Source: Kiloniella laminariae (GTDB lineage Bacteria; Pseudomonadota; Alphaproteobacteria; Kiloniellales; Kiloniellaceae). From it: a DNA stretch of 64,000 bases. The notes below the pieces were generated by a model. That model saw only the letters and a list, made by a program, of their open reading frames with translations, did no database searches and was not told the DNA's origin. The translations under genes and the position numbers were made by a program. Below, piece by piece: positions 1 to 8,914 of this stretch (the first letter of the stretch is position 1; each line of letters opens with the position of its first letter). The stretch spans positions 806,001-870,000 of the forward strand of contig NZ_JAPWGY010000001.1 of the NCBI RefSeq assembly GCF_027214005.1. The letters run 5' to 3'.

Positions 1-100
1 GCGAACTGTCCAAAGTTTTCAAAGCCTGCGAGATTATGGGCTATAGTCGGCAGCAGTTTTATGAGATCCGGCGGAGCTTCCAGACCTGTGGGGCCGGGAG
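1..100 (+). pseudogene. IS481-like transposase N-terminal fragment
   Basis: Reading from base 3, the frame encodes a helix-turn-helix segment with the core KACEIMGYSRQQFYEIRR. This is the recognition-helix region found near the start of IS481-type transposases, where it is followed by a tyrosine- and glycine-rich linker. The similarity stops after about 30 residues (near base 95). The frame then runs on into unrelated sequence antisense to the next gene. The stub is open at the left edge, so whether it began upstream of the window cannot be seen. It is best read as the remnant of an insertion element cut by a deletion or rearrangement. The family assignment is from memory of the motif and is moderately sure. 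Confidence 0.6.
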
Positions 101-139
101 CCAGAAGGCCCCGGACAGGCCGGGATTGTCTGCGTCGCT

Positions 140-811
140 TCAGGCGACCAGCAGATCACGTACCGTCTCGCGCTGTTGCAGCAGTTGCCACCAGTCCTGC
201 AGGCCGGGGTTTTCCGCCAGCAATTTTTTGCCCGTCGGTGTGTGCATCAGCAGATGGTACATAGGGGCACAGAAAAAATCTGGCAGACTGAGGGTTTCCC
301 CGGCGAGGTAGACGCCATGGGTTTCCTCTCGCAGACGAATGATCTCGCTCAGAGAGGTGCGGGCCAGGGGCAGGGCCGCCGTTATTTTCGCCTGATCCGG
401 GGCAATGCCTTCTTCTGCTTTGCTGATTTCTTCTTCATAGAGCACACCGATCCAGTTGGGATAGGCATAGGAATTGAGAATACTGAGTAGCTGGTTGGCC
501 CGGGCGCGATCAGCGGATCGTGGAGGCCAGAGCAGCGGTCCAGGATAGGCGGCATCGATATAGCGGGCGATGGCGTCTGCTTCGTAAAGCTGGATCTGGC
601 CATCATCAAAGGCGGGAACCCGGGCAAAGGGATGCAGAGCGAGATATTCCGGATCGAGTTCTCTGTTTTCAAAAGGGTTGATCGGTATCAGTCGGTGCGG
701 GATGGATTTTTCGGCGAGGGTCAGACGCACGGCCTGAACATAGACACTGAAATCCGCCCCATAGACGATCGGCTGTTCTTTGCTTGGTGGCGGGTCTTTG
801 CTTGACTGCAT
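140..811 (-). CDS. glutathione S-transferase family protein
   Basis: A 223-residue protein with the two-domain glutathione transferase plan. The N-terminal thioredoxin-like half contains the cis-proline segment (FARVPAFDDG) followed by the glutathione-binding E-A-D/S motif region (LYEADAIARYID). The C-terminal half is all-helical and contains the N-capping-box-like segment LSLPDFFCAPM. Length matches the family. Such cytosolic enzymes conjugate or reduce electrophiles with glutathione; the substrate cannot be read from sequence. It starts at an ATG with a weak AAAGG about 12 bases upstream. No operon partner: the transposase stub lies downstream and an AT-rich gap of about 230 bp lies upstream. 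Confidence 0.88.
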   Translation of the reverse strand: MQSSKDPPPSKEQPIVYGADFSVYVQAVRLTLAEKSIPHRLIPINPFENRELDPEYLALHPFARVPAFDDGQIQLYEADAIARYIDAAYPGPLLWPPRSADRARANQLLSILNSYAYPNWIGVLYEEEISKAEEGIAPDQAKITAALPLARTSLSEIIRLREETHGVYLAGETLSLPDFFCAPMYHLLMHTPTGKKLLAENPGLQDWWQLLQQRETVRDLLVA

Positions 812-1043
812 CTACGCGGGTACCTTTCCTGACTGGTAAGGACGTGACGAACTTCCATGGTAAGCTGAAATCCGGGGATGGGTAAAGCGCTCCTGATAAA
901 ATTACTATGAGAATTCAAAACAGATTCACTGAAAATCTGTAGGGTTTTTAAAATCTCATATTTTAAATTATTTGCCTTTTGTCATCGTTCAGGCCATCCA
1001 GTACAACTTATTGGCAAAACATATGCTGTACTGGATGCGAAAC

Positions 1044-1745
1044 CTAGTGAACAAAAATAAAACTATCTTGGTGTTTTTCAGAAATTATTGATTCAAAACT
1101 CTCGTTCGTTGCCAAACGTACTATCAGTTGCTTACCAAGAGCAGGATTTTTCTTACTTATCTGTTCTTTAATATTTTTTGTATTTATAACTTCCAAAGTG
1201 CCAAGATATTGCGCAGGTTGATCACTTGATTGGCTTTCTAGTTTTCTGGTTCTTTTCATTTCAAAGGCGCCAATAAATACAATTTCTCCTGCAGAAAGTG
1301 AAACTTTTGGGATATATTTGCGAAGAGAAGGAGTCTCATACTCTTTTATTCGGGAAAGTATTATGTATTCACCGGGGCCAAAACATTCTACGTGGGTGAT
1401 GTAGTAGGTTCCTGGGTCAATAGAAATAAAAGCATTGCTATCAATTCCTTGCCCGGTCAGTGGATCTGACGAATAGACAAGTACATTTTTCTTACCGCTT
1501 AATTCTTCTGTGAATTGGATGTATGCCTGTGCACACTGAATTGACGTGTTTTTGAAGATGCCTGTCCCAACGATATTGACAAGGCCACTTACAAGAGCTT
1601 TGTCAGAATACTTTGTATCATTAGGATTGATCGCAGCCATGCGCTGTACCTGTTCAGGTGGTGGTGTGATTTTGGCGCAAGCTCCGAGCAAAAACAGTGC
1701 AATTAAACTCAGGCCTATTGTCTTTACTACAAATGAAGTTTTCAA
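1044..1745 (-). CDS. hypothetical lipoprotein
   Basis: A 233-residue protein of unknown function. The start is a TTG preceded by AGGA at about 8 bases. The N-terminus has a charged start, a hydrophobic stretch and a lipobox LLGAC, so the mature protein should begin at Cys23 as a lipid-anchored envelope protein. The rest is predicted to be a beta-rich domain (residues about 95-190, IDPGTYYITHVECFGPGEY and VSLSAGEIVFIGAF) reminiscent of DUF2846-like lipoproteins, but that similarity is weak. The gene is noticeably more AT-rich than its neighbours, which hints at separate origin. It is divergent from the mechanosensitive channel gene. Confidence 0.75.
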   Translation of the reverse strand: MKTSFVVKTIGLSLIALFLLGACAKITPPPEQVQRMAAINPNDTKYSDKALVSGLVNIVGTGIFKNTSIQCAQAYIQFTEELSGKKNVLVYSSDPLTGQGIDSNAFISIDPGTYYITHVECFGPGEYIILSRIKEYETPSLRKYIPKVSLSAGEIVFIGAFEMKRTRKLESQSSDQPAQYLGTLEVINTKNIKEQISKKNPALGKQLIVRLATNESFESIISEKHQDSFIFVH

Positions 1746-1925
1746 AATACTGTCCTATCAAGAGTTATACATTATCAGCGAATTGGCACATACGATATTC
1801 TGCTTAAGCCGTCAAAAGTTATGGTATCACCCATAACCAAAACGTGTCTTTGCATGCCGCTACAAATCCCCGTAGACTTTTTGCCAAGAATAAAACGGGA
1901 ATAAAAACGGGATAACGGGGATCTC

Positions 1926-4322
1926 ATGCGCGGTTTCACAAGCAGGTTTTGCGGCTGGCTCTTGGCGGTTTTTGTTTTTGTGCTGTCGAGTGGGGTACTG
2001 TTGGGCGGGGGAGGGTTTTTGCAGCCGGCGCAGGCGCAAAGCCTTTTTAATAAAAGCCAGCCAGCAGACAAGAAAATCGAGATCCCTGAAGAGCTGGACC
2101 CTGCAGCGGTGGATCAGCTGCTCGGGCGTCTGAGCGACGAACAGATCCGGGTACTGCTGCGCGACGAACTGGTTCGCCGGGCCGATGAACAGGCGGCTGA
2201 GGAAGACGTCAGCGACCAGACGCTGCTGCTGATTGAAACACGGCTGAGCAATATGGCGACAGAAATTCGTCAGCGGGTGACGCGCTGGTCTGTTGCCCTT
2301 GCCAATCTGGAAAACCGCAAGGGCATTGTCGCGGCACGCCTGTCGCTGGCCAGCAGTGGTGTCGGCGGGATGGTTCTTGCCGCAATCGGGCTGGTGATCA
2401 CAGGTGTGTTGCCGGCGTTGCTGATCAGCTGGGGCACACGGAACTGGCGAAGCTGGCTCAAGGCTGTGCCAGAACACAGCAGCTATTGGGAAAAGGTCGG
2501 TCGTACGCTGGTTCTGGGGGGGATTGAGGTTCTTCCAATCATCGTTTTTGTCCTGATGACCATGGCCGGGGGTGAACAGTTTACCAGCCCGCTTGGCCCG
2601 TTGTCTGACCAGGTCTGGATCTATCACACCGGGGTGTCCTATGCCTGGCTTTTTGTCGTCATTGCCCGGCGGGCTTTTGCACCGGAGGTGCCACAGATCC
2701 GCATCGCGCCGCTTCAGGATGAAGCCGCGCGCCATACCTTTGCTTTGGTTCGCCGTGCCCTGTTTATCGGGGCCGGGGGCTGGGTTGTCGCCGGTTTCTT
2801 CCCGACCCTTGGCTGGGGCTTTCCGCCTGCGATTGTTACCGTGGCCCTGACCGGAACACTGGTGGCCGGACTGCTGTTGCTGGCCCTGATCCGCAACTAT
2901 GGCCGGGTACAGAAAGCCGCGGCCCTGTTGCTGACGCCCGACAGGTTGGTCACGCTGGAAAGCGGACCAGCCAGATTTGCCCCACAGCAGAATACTGTGG
3001 AGGTGAAGCCTGCTGCTGGTCCTGATCCTGATCCTGTCGGGGGATCAGCCCCGGCGGATGCATCTTCCCCGGTTTCAGACAGCAGCAGCCTTGGCCGGAT
3101 CACGGTACGGGCAGCTCCCTTGCTGATTGGCGGTTATCTGCTGCTGGCCTGGCTCTACTGGCTCGCGCATTGGCTTGAGCGGGGGCAGCAACAGCTGGAG
3201 GGCCCCATCGGCACGTTGATTGTTGCGCTGACCCTGCCGATTGTTGATCATCTGGGGCGGAATGTCGTCGAAAGCCTGCTGCGGGGTGACAGTGAGCGTA
3301 CGGCTCGTTTCCGCAAGGTCTTTACGGATGCCTGGCGCCTGCTGAGCTGTCTGGGGGCGGGGATTGTGGTGCTGCAGCTCTGGGGGCTGGATCTGCTGGG
3401 GCTGGTCAAGGGTGCAGATGCGCCGGTCTGGGCCAGTACCGGTTTTGACATCGGGGTTACCCTGTTGCTTGGGCTGCTGGTGTGGAAGCTGATCACCGCG
3501 GCGCTGCACAGTGAAAAACGGGTCAGCGATGCCTCGGAAGACGCTGAGTCCGAAGAGGTATCGGCGAGCACGCGCCTTGATACCCTGACACCGCTGTTTC
3601 GCAATCTGCTGCTGGGGTTCCTCGGCGTGATTGTCATCATGACGGTGCTGTCGTCGCTGGGCATTGATATTGCGCCGCTGATTGCTTCGGCCGGGGTGGT
3701 TGGTATCGCGGTGGGCTTTGGTGCCCAGACCCTGGTCAAGGATATCTTCTCTGGCGTGTTCTTCCTGATCGACGATGCCTTTCGCGTTGGCGAGTATATC
3801 GAGCTGGACAAGGAAACCCGGGGAGAGGTGGAATCAATCTCGATCCGCTCCCTGCAGTTGCGTCATCACCGGGGGGCGGTGATCACCATTCCCTTTGGCG
3901 AGCTGAAAAAGATCACCAACCATAACCGCGACTGGGTGATCTATAAAATGCCCTTCCGGCTGGAGCCGGATACCGATCCGAAAAAGGTCAAGAAGGTGGT
4001 CAAACGCATTGGTCAGGAATTTCTGGATGATCCGGAGCATGGTCACAAGTTTATCGAGCCGCTGAAAAGCCAGGGGGTTTTCTCGATCGATGATGATTCC
4101 GCCCTGATCATGCGGGTCAAGTTCAAGTGTAAACCCCGGGCCCAGTTTGTGCTGCGCCGCGAGATCTATCACAAGCTGCGCAGTGTCTTCGCCGCCGAAG
4201 GCATTGCCTTCGCCCGCCGCAAGGTCGAGGTTGTCAGCTCAAACGGCAAAGCGGTTGATGATCCCAAACTGATCGCTGGTATTCCGAAGGACTTGCTGGA
4301 AGGCCCGGAGACGAAGGAGTGA
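1926..4322 (+). CDS. MscS-family mechanosensitive ion channel with large N-terminal domain
   Basis: A 798-residue inner-membrane channel protein. It opens with a cleavable signal peptide (ending near AQAQS, residue about 38), then a periplasmic helical segment. Several hydrophobic segments follow (about 140-175, 190-240, 275-330, 395-445, 470-530). The MscS pore module is at about 555-700. The pore-lining helix is glycine/alanine-rich (ASAGVVGIAVGFGAQTLVKD), followed by the beta domain with FRVGEYIEL and the family segment TIPFGELKKITNHNRDW. The C-terminal alpha-beta domain closes the protein. Length and extra N-terminal helices place it with the larger MscK/YbiO-like members rather than short MscS. 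It should gate on membrane tension during osmotic downshock. GGGGA lies 7 bases before the ATG. Confidence 0.92.
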   Translation: MRGFTSRFCGWLLAVFVFVLSSGVLLGGGGFLQPAQAQSLFNKSQPADKKIEIPEELDPAAVDQLLGRLSDEQIRVLLRDELVRRADEQAAEEDVSDQTLLLIETRLSNMATEIRQRVTRWSVALANLENRKGIVAARLSLASSGVGGMVLAAIGLVITGVLPALLISWGTRNWRSWLKAVPEHSSYWEKVGRTLVLGGIEVLPIIVFVLMTMAGGEQFTSPLGPLSDQVWIYHTGVSYAWLFVVIARRAFAPEVPQIRIAPLQDEAARHTFALVRRALFIGAGGWVVAGFFPTLGWGFPPAIVTVALTGTLVAGLLLLALIRNYGRVQKAAALLLTPDRLVTLESGPARFAPQQNTVEVKPAAGPDPDPVGGSAPADASSPVSDSSSLGRITVRAAPLLIGGYLLLAWLYWLAHWLERGQQQLEGPIGTLIVALTLPIVDHLGRNVVESLLRGDSERTARFRKVFTDAWRLLSCLGAGIVVLQLWGLDLLGLVKGADAPVWASTGFDIGVTLLLGLLVWKLITAALHSEKRVSDASEDAESEEVSASTRLDTLTPLFRNLLLGFLGVIVIMTVLSSLGIDIAPLIASAGVVGIAVGFGAQTLVKDIFSGVFFLIDDAFRVGEYIELDKETRGEVESISIRSLQLRHHRGAVITIPFGELKKITNHNRDWVIYKMPFRLEPDTDPKKVKKVVKRIGQEFLDDPEHGHKFIEPLKSQGVFSIDDDSALIMRVKFKCKPRAQFVLRREIYHKLRSVFAAEGIAFARRKVEVVSSNGKAVDDPKLIAGIPKDLLEGPETKE

Positions 4323-4436
4323 GGGGCACAAAAATCAGGAAAGGTTGAGCTTCTGAACAGGATTTCTTTGACCGTGACTTTTCCAGTAACTACCTTTGTC
4401 TTGAAATCATAGCATGTACTTGAGGGGCGGGGGAAA

Positions 4437-5054
4437 ATGAATAAATTTGGAAAAACAGGGCAGATCATCTTGCTTCTTTGTACGGGCCTGCTGTTGTCTG
4501 GATGTAAAACGACTGACCCTGCGGCATCAAAAGATGCACCTGTAAGTTTTTCCAGATCCGATACTTATGGTGCGAGCCAGGAAGCTATCATTGTCGCCGC
4601 TTTGTTTGATCAGGATGCGAGCTCTGATCCCGCGGTTGACCGCTTCTATGATTATTTCAAAAGCAAGGGGCAGCCGGGGCAGGAATGTATCAGGGCAACC
4701 GATCGGCGTCGCTGCGAGTTGGATGCCTATGCGGGTGCGATGGAAGACCTATGGAAATGTGCGATGCCGACGGCAACGGTGGCGGCTGTGATGACTGTGG
4801 GTACTTTGTCGGTCACGAAATACAGTAAAATCAGACGTCTGTCTCATGGTCTTGCGGGCTATACCGAGCTATTAACCCGCATCATCAAGCAGTATCAGGC
4901 TGACCCGGTTGATAAGGAGAAGCTGGAAAGCTTACGCAGAACCTATGCAGCAAAGGCCAGCCAACAGAACTTTGTTGAGCAGATCCAGGCCACTAAAAAG
5001 TGCATGATTTATGATCAGAACCTGACCAGTTTTATTGGAAAAGGACCGCTTTAA
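4437..5054 (+). CDS. hypothetical lipoprotein
   Basis: A 205-residue protein with a type II signal peptide: charged MNKFGK, a hydrophobic core and a lipobox LLSGC (Cys23). The mature part is mostly helical with four cysteines spread along it (ECIRATDRRRCELDAYAG, WKCAM, KKCMIY), which could form disulfides in the periplasm. A hydrophobic segment near residues 110-125 (PTATVAAVMTVGTLSV) could be a second membrane contact. Family not recognised. GGGG-rich Shine-Dalgarno just upstream of the ATG. Its stop codon overlaps the 3' end of the convergent parE pseudogene by four bases. Confidence 0.75.
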   Translation: MNKFGKTGQIILLLCTGLLLSGCKTTDPAASKDAPVSFSRSDTYGASQEAIIVAALFDQDASSDPAVDRFYDYFKSKGQPGQECIRATDRRRCELDAYAGAMEDLWKCAMPTATVAAVMTVGTLSVTKYSKIRRLSHGLAGYTELLTRIIKQYQADPVDKEKLESLRRTYAAKASQQNFVEQIQATKKCMIYDQNLTSFIGKGPL

Positions 5055-5368
5055 CTCTCTGCGCGGTCAAAAGCCCTGGCGATATCCTGACGACCAAGGA
5101 TACGGACAATAAGGATGGCTCGTCTTGCCGTTTCGTCTTCGATGATGCGCTAATAGATTGTGTGGGAGCCGTAGACACTGCGGCGATAGTCTTAGTGGAT
5201 CTGTTCCGCGACGGGGTATCGTTCGGGATGTTGGCTCAATTGGATAAACCGCTGGATCATGCCATTCTGATACTCCAGAGCTTTCCTGGAACCAAATGTG
5301 GTTATTCCATATTCCAGAATAACCTCGAAATCAGTCGCGGCAGCTTCTGTTAAACGATAGCGCCTCAC
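5051..5368 (-). pseudogene. parE: ParE-family toxin gene inactivated by two in-frame stops
   Basis: Reading the minus strand from a GTG at 5368, six bases after the parD stop, gives a continuous 105-codon frame that looks like a ParE/RelE-fold toxin. It begins VRRYRLTEAAATDFEVILEY, then SQHPERYPVAEQIH, then DYRRSVYGSHTIY, and ends RILGRQDIARAFDRAES. Two codons interrupt it: TAA at 5194-5192 (codon 59) and TAG at 5152-5150 (codon 73). The second falls where the family usually has a YYRI-type strand, so TAT to TAG is a likely change. There is no frameshift. The full-length toxin cannot be made unless the stops are read through. ParE toxins poison DNA gyrase; loss here is consistent with decay of the toxin while the antitoxin stays intact. 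Confidence 0.85.
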
Positions 5369-5374
5369 TTTTGA

Positions 5375-5626
5375 TCACGCCGTTTTGTCTTTGCGCTTGA
5401 GCACGGCCTTGATGATATCGTCAGGACTTTTGTCACTGATGCCACTTTCTTCTCCGGCACGCAAGGCGGCGCGGATGGCGTTGATTTCAGCCTGTTCACT
5501 GGCTCGGGCCTTGCGGATAAGATCGTTTACAACTTCGCTGTTGCTGGCATATTCATCCTCAAGTTCGACCTTGACCCTGAGCCATTCGCTATTGGGATCG
5601 GTGACGGAAATGCTTTGTCTCGGCAT
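5375..5626 (-). CDS. parD: ParD-family antitoxin (type II)
   Basis: An 83-residue protein starting MPRQSISVTDPNSEWLRVKV. It has the short N-terminal ribbon-helix-helix DNA-binding region followed by the helical toxin-binding tail (NDLIRKARASEQAEINAIRA) typical of the CopG/ParD group, and usual family length. An upstream in-frame ATG exists at 5740, but the extension is not ParD-like and would cross the operator, so the ATG at 5626 is preferred despite a weak Shine-Dalgarno. It is the first gene of a toxin-antitoxin operon whose toxin is now a pseudogene. ParD proteins normally repress their own promoter and neutralise ParE. Confidence 0.88.
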   Translation of the reverse strand: MPRQSISVTDPNSEWLRVKVELEDEYASNSEVVNDLIRKARASEQAEINAIRAALRAGEESGISDKSPDDIIKAVLKRKDKTA

Positions 5627-5647
5627 ATTGGGGGTCTCGCTGGTGTG

Positions 5648-5667
5648 GTAATATGATGTAATATTAC
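5648..5667. promoter_or_regulatory. candidate ParD operator, perfect inverted repeat
   Basis: GTAATAT and ATATTAC form a perfect 7-bp inverted repeat with a 6-base spacer, 21 bases upstream of the parD ATG in an AT-rich promoter region. Ribbon-helix-helix antitoxins bind such short palindromes to autoregulate. The position fits, but binding is inferred. Confidence 0.5.
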
Positions 5668-5866
5668 ACCAAATTTGCATCGATTGGGAGGTACTTTTCT
5701 TCTTGATTGGTATTGAGCAAAAGAGAAGTAAGCGCCACATAACAAATAGCTAAAGCATTTTTTCATTTCTGATTAAACGATAAGTGCTTTAAGCGGTAAG
5801 GCCCTATTAACAAATATAGATTATAAATCACTGGTTCGCAGGAAGCTTCAACCTTAAAGGTAATCC

Positions 5867-6295
5867 ATGTCTCACCTCTATCATCGATACCTTCGAAAGA
5901 GGGCCAGAGAGACATCAATAAATACCAAGATTATCGAAGAGAAAGCTCAACGTGAAAAATCGATGCTGCTGGCCTATTTTCTCTGGTTATTTACCGGCGT
6001 GATTGGTGGGCACCGCTTCTATCTGGGCAGACACTTCTCTGCCTTTATGCTTTTACTTGCCTTTGTCAGTCTCATGGTCAGTTTTTACCATATTGAGCTT
6101 TTTCTTCTTTTGTTTATCTTAATTCCAACTCCACCTTACATAATTTTTGCTGCTTTTTGGTTTTGGATACTTTTGTTTGTTTTCGATCTTTTTTGGACAG
6201 CGAGTGCGGTCAATAAAATCAATCGATCTCTCAAAAAATATCGCGAAAAAGAAGATAACTTCTCTTGTATTCAGTACCCAACAGAACCGAAGTAA
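5867..6295 (+). CDS. TM2 domain-containing membrane protein
   Basis: A 142-residue small inner-membrane protein. Residues 35-60 carry the TM2 signature: a first hydrophobic segment AYFLWLFTGVIGGHRFYLGR, containing the conserved GxHRFYLG turn. Two further very hydrophobic segments follow (about 62-95 and 98-120). The N-terminus is basic and likely cytoplasmic, as is the lysine-rich C-tail. TM2 domains occur in many bacterial membrane proteins with no assigned biochemical role. The gene is AT-rich compared with neighbours and stands alone, with AAGGT about 6 bases before the ATG. Confidence 0.85.
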   Translation: MSHLYHRYLRKRARETSINTKIIEEKAQREKSMLLAYFLWLFTGVIGGHRFYLGRHFSAFMLLLAFVSLMVSFYHIELFLLLFILIPTPPYIIFAAFWFWILLFVFDLFWTASAVNKINRSLKKYREKEDNFSCIQYPTEPK

Positions 6296-6323
6296 TTAAC
6301 TCTGTACGCTGATCCAATTAGAG

Positions 6324-6359
6324 CAGAGCCCGATCCGGCAGATGCAGGACCGGGCTCTG
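6324..6359. terminator. hairpin between convergent genes
   Basis: CAGAGCCCG pairs perfectly with CGGGCTCTG across an 18-base loop, between the convergent TM2 and acetyltransferase genes. No long T run follows on either strand, so its action as a bidirectional terminator is likely rather than certain. Confidence 0.5.
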
Positions 6360-6363
6360 GGGT

Positions 6364-6873
6364 TTAGGGCATTTCTTTTGGTTGAGTTTCGGATTTTCCG
6401 AGTTTCATACGAAGACACATCTGCCCGGTGGGTTCGTGCAGGCTTTCGTTGATCTGGACGAAGCCGTAGCGGCGGTAGAAGTTGCGGCCAATGCTGTTTT
6501 CCTTGAAGACATCGACCTCCAGTTCTCCACCTTTTTCGGCAACGGCCTTGTCCATCAAAGCCTGACCATAGCCCTGTCCCTGTTGTTCTGGTGCAACAAA
6601 AAGGGCGGCGACCTCTTTCTCCATCAGAGAGACGAAGCCAACCACCTCAGCGTTTTCACCGGATACTGCTGAACCGGTAGTCGCTGAAACGGGCTGTTTT
6701 TCAATCACCCAGGTTTCGACAGCGGGCAGGTAGATTTCCCGTACATTGATCTTTTCCTGTTCAAGAGCAGGCCGGGTGAAAAAGGGATAGGCCAGCAGGC
6801 TGGCGTTGAAGAAGATGTCGGCGATTATATCTGTATCTTTGGTATCGTACTTACGGATTGTTGTGTTGATCAC
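6364..6873 (-). CDS. GNAT family N-acetyltransferase
   Basis: A 169-residue acetyltransferase-like protein. It begins (V)INTTIRKYDTKDTDIIADIF, a typical GNAT first strand and helix. The acetyl-CoA-binding core follows: strand VVGFVSLMEKEVAALFVAPE, then the Q/RxxGxG/A loop QQGQGYGQALMDKAV. The C-terminal strand is IGRNFYRRYGFVQ. I chose the GTG at 6873, with AAGG about 11 bases upstream, because homology begins there. An ATG at 6990 would add 39 residues that look unlike the family. The substrate is unknown. The frame has no operon partner and ends next to a hairpin shared with the TM2 gene. Confidence 0.82.
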   Translation of the reverse strand: MINTTIRKYDTKDTDIIADIFFNASLLAYPFFTRPALEQEKINVREIYLPAVETWVIEKQPVSATTGSAVSGENAEVVGFVSLMEKEVAALFVAPEQQGQGYGQALMDKAVAEKGGELEVDVFKENSIGRNFYRRYGFVQINESLHEPTGQMCLRMKLGKSETQPKEMP

Positions 6874-7202
6874 TGTGATCAAACCTTTTTTCTTGCGCCG
6901 GATTTTTCCATTTTCTTCCTCTGTTTCCAAGATGATCTTGGGCAAGCTGTCAAAACAGGATGCTACAAGACACGGGAAAGGAATGGTCACCGGGCGCGTT
7001 GTTAATGCTAGATGAGGTCAAGACAAAGGCTCTGTCAGCGCAGAGGCTGAAAGATAAGGCGTTTGGCTTGGTGGGATGTCCCTTTGGACACCCGGCATTA
7101 ACAGGACATAAAAGCTCCGGTAAAAGGTGCCGTTACTTTTGTCGAAAGCGGCAGAAGGTGCAAGGATTATTTCCAGTTGTGTCTGTCTGGATCAGGCAAA
7201 AT

Positions 7203-7236
7203 AGAAACAGGGTGGCGCGAAGGCCACCCTGTTTCT
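7203..7236 (-). terminator. rho-independent terminator downstream of the symporter gene
   Basis: A perfect 14-bp stem (AGAAACAGGGTGGC and its complement) with a 6-base loop is followed on the minus strand by TATTTTG. It lies about 95 bases past the AGCS stop. A second perfect 11-bp hairpin (7269-7295) sits between them, so transcript end processing may be complex. Confidence 0.7.
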
Positions 7237-7329
7237 GTCGGTTGCCCGCATCTAAGGGCATTTTAATTCCAGGAAGGTCAGTGGGACCTTCCTGGAAAGT
7301 TGCGGGTCTTTCAACCCGGGTCGAAGACC

Positions 7330-8904
7330 CTAGTTTTTGAACTTCTTGATCTCGCCGGATTTGAGGCGGGACATATAGGAGTTCAGCTCGCGCTTGACGA
7401 TCGGCATCAGGAAGTAGAGACCGATGATGTTGACCACAGCCATGGCAAAGATCGCGGCATCGGAGAAATCGATGACCGGACCAAGGTTGGCAGCGGCACC
7501 GATGACCACAAAGATGCAGAAGATCACCTTGAAGATGAGCTCTTTGGTCTTGCCCTCACCGAACAGGTAGGTCCAGGCCTTGAGGCCGTAGTAGGACCAG
7601 CTGATCATGGTCGAGAAGGCAAAGAGGATCACCGCCAGGGCCAGAACATAGGGGAACCAGCTGAAGGCCGAGCCGAAGGCAGCCGAGGTCAAGGCAACAC
7701 CCGAGGCCCCGGTTGCGGTAACGATCTGGCCATTGTCACCCAGGATATACAGGCCCGTTGCCGGATCACTGGTCAACTGCCCGGTGATGATGATTACCAG
7801 AGCCGTCATGGTACAGATCACAACGGTATCGATGAAAGGCTCGAGCAGGGAAACCACACCTTCGGTAATCGGCTCGCTGGTCTGCACCGCAGAGTGGGCG
7901 ATGGCAGCGGAGCCAACCCCGGCCTCGTTGGAGAAAGCTGCCCGCTTGAAGCCCTGGATCAGAGCCCCGACCAGACCGCCAGCAACGCCGAGCCCGGTAA
8001 AGGCGCCGTCAAAAATCTGGCCAAAAGCCCAGCCGATCTTGTCATAGTTCATCAGGATGATGATCATGGCCGCAGCAACGTACATGATGCCCATAAAAGG
8101 CACGACCTTTTCTGTGACCTGGGCGATGGATTTGATCCCGCCGACGATGACAGCAAAAACCACGCCAGCAAATATCAGGCCGGTAATCCAGCCGGGATAG
8201 GGATCAAAGATTCCGATCAGCTGGGCGTGGGCCTGGTTGGCCTGGAACATATTGCCACCGCCGAGGGCGCCGAGAATACAGAATACGGCAAAGAGCACGG
8301 CAAGGAACTTGCCGCCCGGGATGCCGCGTTCGGCAAAGCCTTTGGAAATATAGTACATCGGACCACCGGAAACGGTGCCGTCGGCATATTCGTTCCGGTA
8401 TTTGACCCCGAGGGTACATTCGGTGAATTTGGAGGCCATGCCCATAAGCCCGGCGAGGATCATCCAGAAGGTGGCTCCGGGACCGCCGATACCGACTGCC
8501 ACAGCCACACCGGCAATATTCCCAAGACCTACGGTACCGGAAAGGGCGGTCGCGAGGGCCTGGAAGTGACTGACTTCACCCGCGTCATTGGGGTTGGAAT
8601 AGTCGCCCTTGACCAGCGAGATGGCATGGCCGACGGCGCGAAACTGGATAAAGGCAAAGTAGAGGGTGAAAACGGTGGCACCAACCACCAGCCAGAGCAC
8701 GATCCAGGGAAAGGAAGTCCCGGGCAGGTTGGCAAAGATCAGGTTGACGAACCAGCCCGTTGCCAGCGAGAAAATCTCGTTGACCTTGGCATCAATGCCG
8801 CCGGCGTCCTGGGCCAGGGCGCTTTGAAGGGTTGCGAAGAAGAGAACCGGATATGCGAAAAGGGACGCCAGCAAGGGCGCCTTGATAAAGCCTGTGTTTT
8901 TCAT
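7330..8904 (-). CDS. alanine/glycine:cation symporter (AGCS) family protein
   Basis: A 524-residue polytopic inner-membrane transporter. After a hydrophobic signal-like N-terminus come about ten membrane segments. The AGCS signature lies around residues 90-130, with [20 protein letters not shown] and [11 protein letters not shown], followed by LTSAAF-type and SWYYG-type segments near the C-terminus ([17 protein letters not shown]). Members import alanine or glycine with sodium or protons. The ATG at 8904 has AGGTG 6 bases upstream and is preferred to the ATG at 8925. The gene lies 10 bp downstream of a universal stress protein on the same strand, so the two probably form one transcript. Confidence 0.92.
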   Translation of the reverse strand: MKNTGFIKAPLLASLFAYPVLFFATLQSALAQDAGGIDAKVNEIFSLATGWFVNLIFANLPGTSFPWIVLWLVVGATVFTLYFAFIQFRAVGHAISLVKGDYSNPNDAGEVSHFQALATALSGTVGLGNIAGVAVAVGIGGPGATFWMILAGLMGMASKFTECTLGVKYRNEYADGTVSGGPMYYISKGFAERGIPGGKFLAVLFAVFCILGALGGGNMFQANQAHAQLIGIFDPYPGWITGLIFAGVVFAVIVGGIKSIAQVTEKVVPFMGIMYVAAAMIIILMNYDKIGWAFGQIFDGAFTGLGVAGGLVGALIQGFKRAAFSNEAGVGSAAIAHSAVQTSEPITEGVVSLLEPFIDTVVICTMTALVIIITGQLTSDPATGLYILGDNGQIVTATGASGVALTSAAFGSAFSWFPYVLALAVILFAFSTMISWSYYGLKAWTYLFGEGKTKELIFKVIFCIFVVIGAAANLGPVIDFSDAAIFAMAVVNIIGLYFLMPIVKRELNSYMSRLKSGEIKKFKN

Positions 8905-8914
8905 GAGATCACCT

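Noticed and set aside
1860-2735. A 291-codon minus-strand frame inside the MscS gene
   Set aside because: Antisense shadow of a clear channel protein; residues are Cys/His/Gln-rich with no motif.
5162-5353. A 63-codon plus-strand frame
   Set aside because: It lies antisense to the parE pseudogene, whose protein similarity is far clearer.
6874-6990. N-terminal extension of the GNAT gene from ATG 6990
   Set aside because: The added 39 residues do not resemble the family and the GTG at 6873 has a usable ribosome site.
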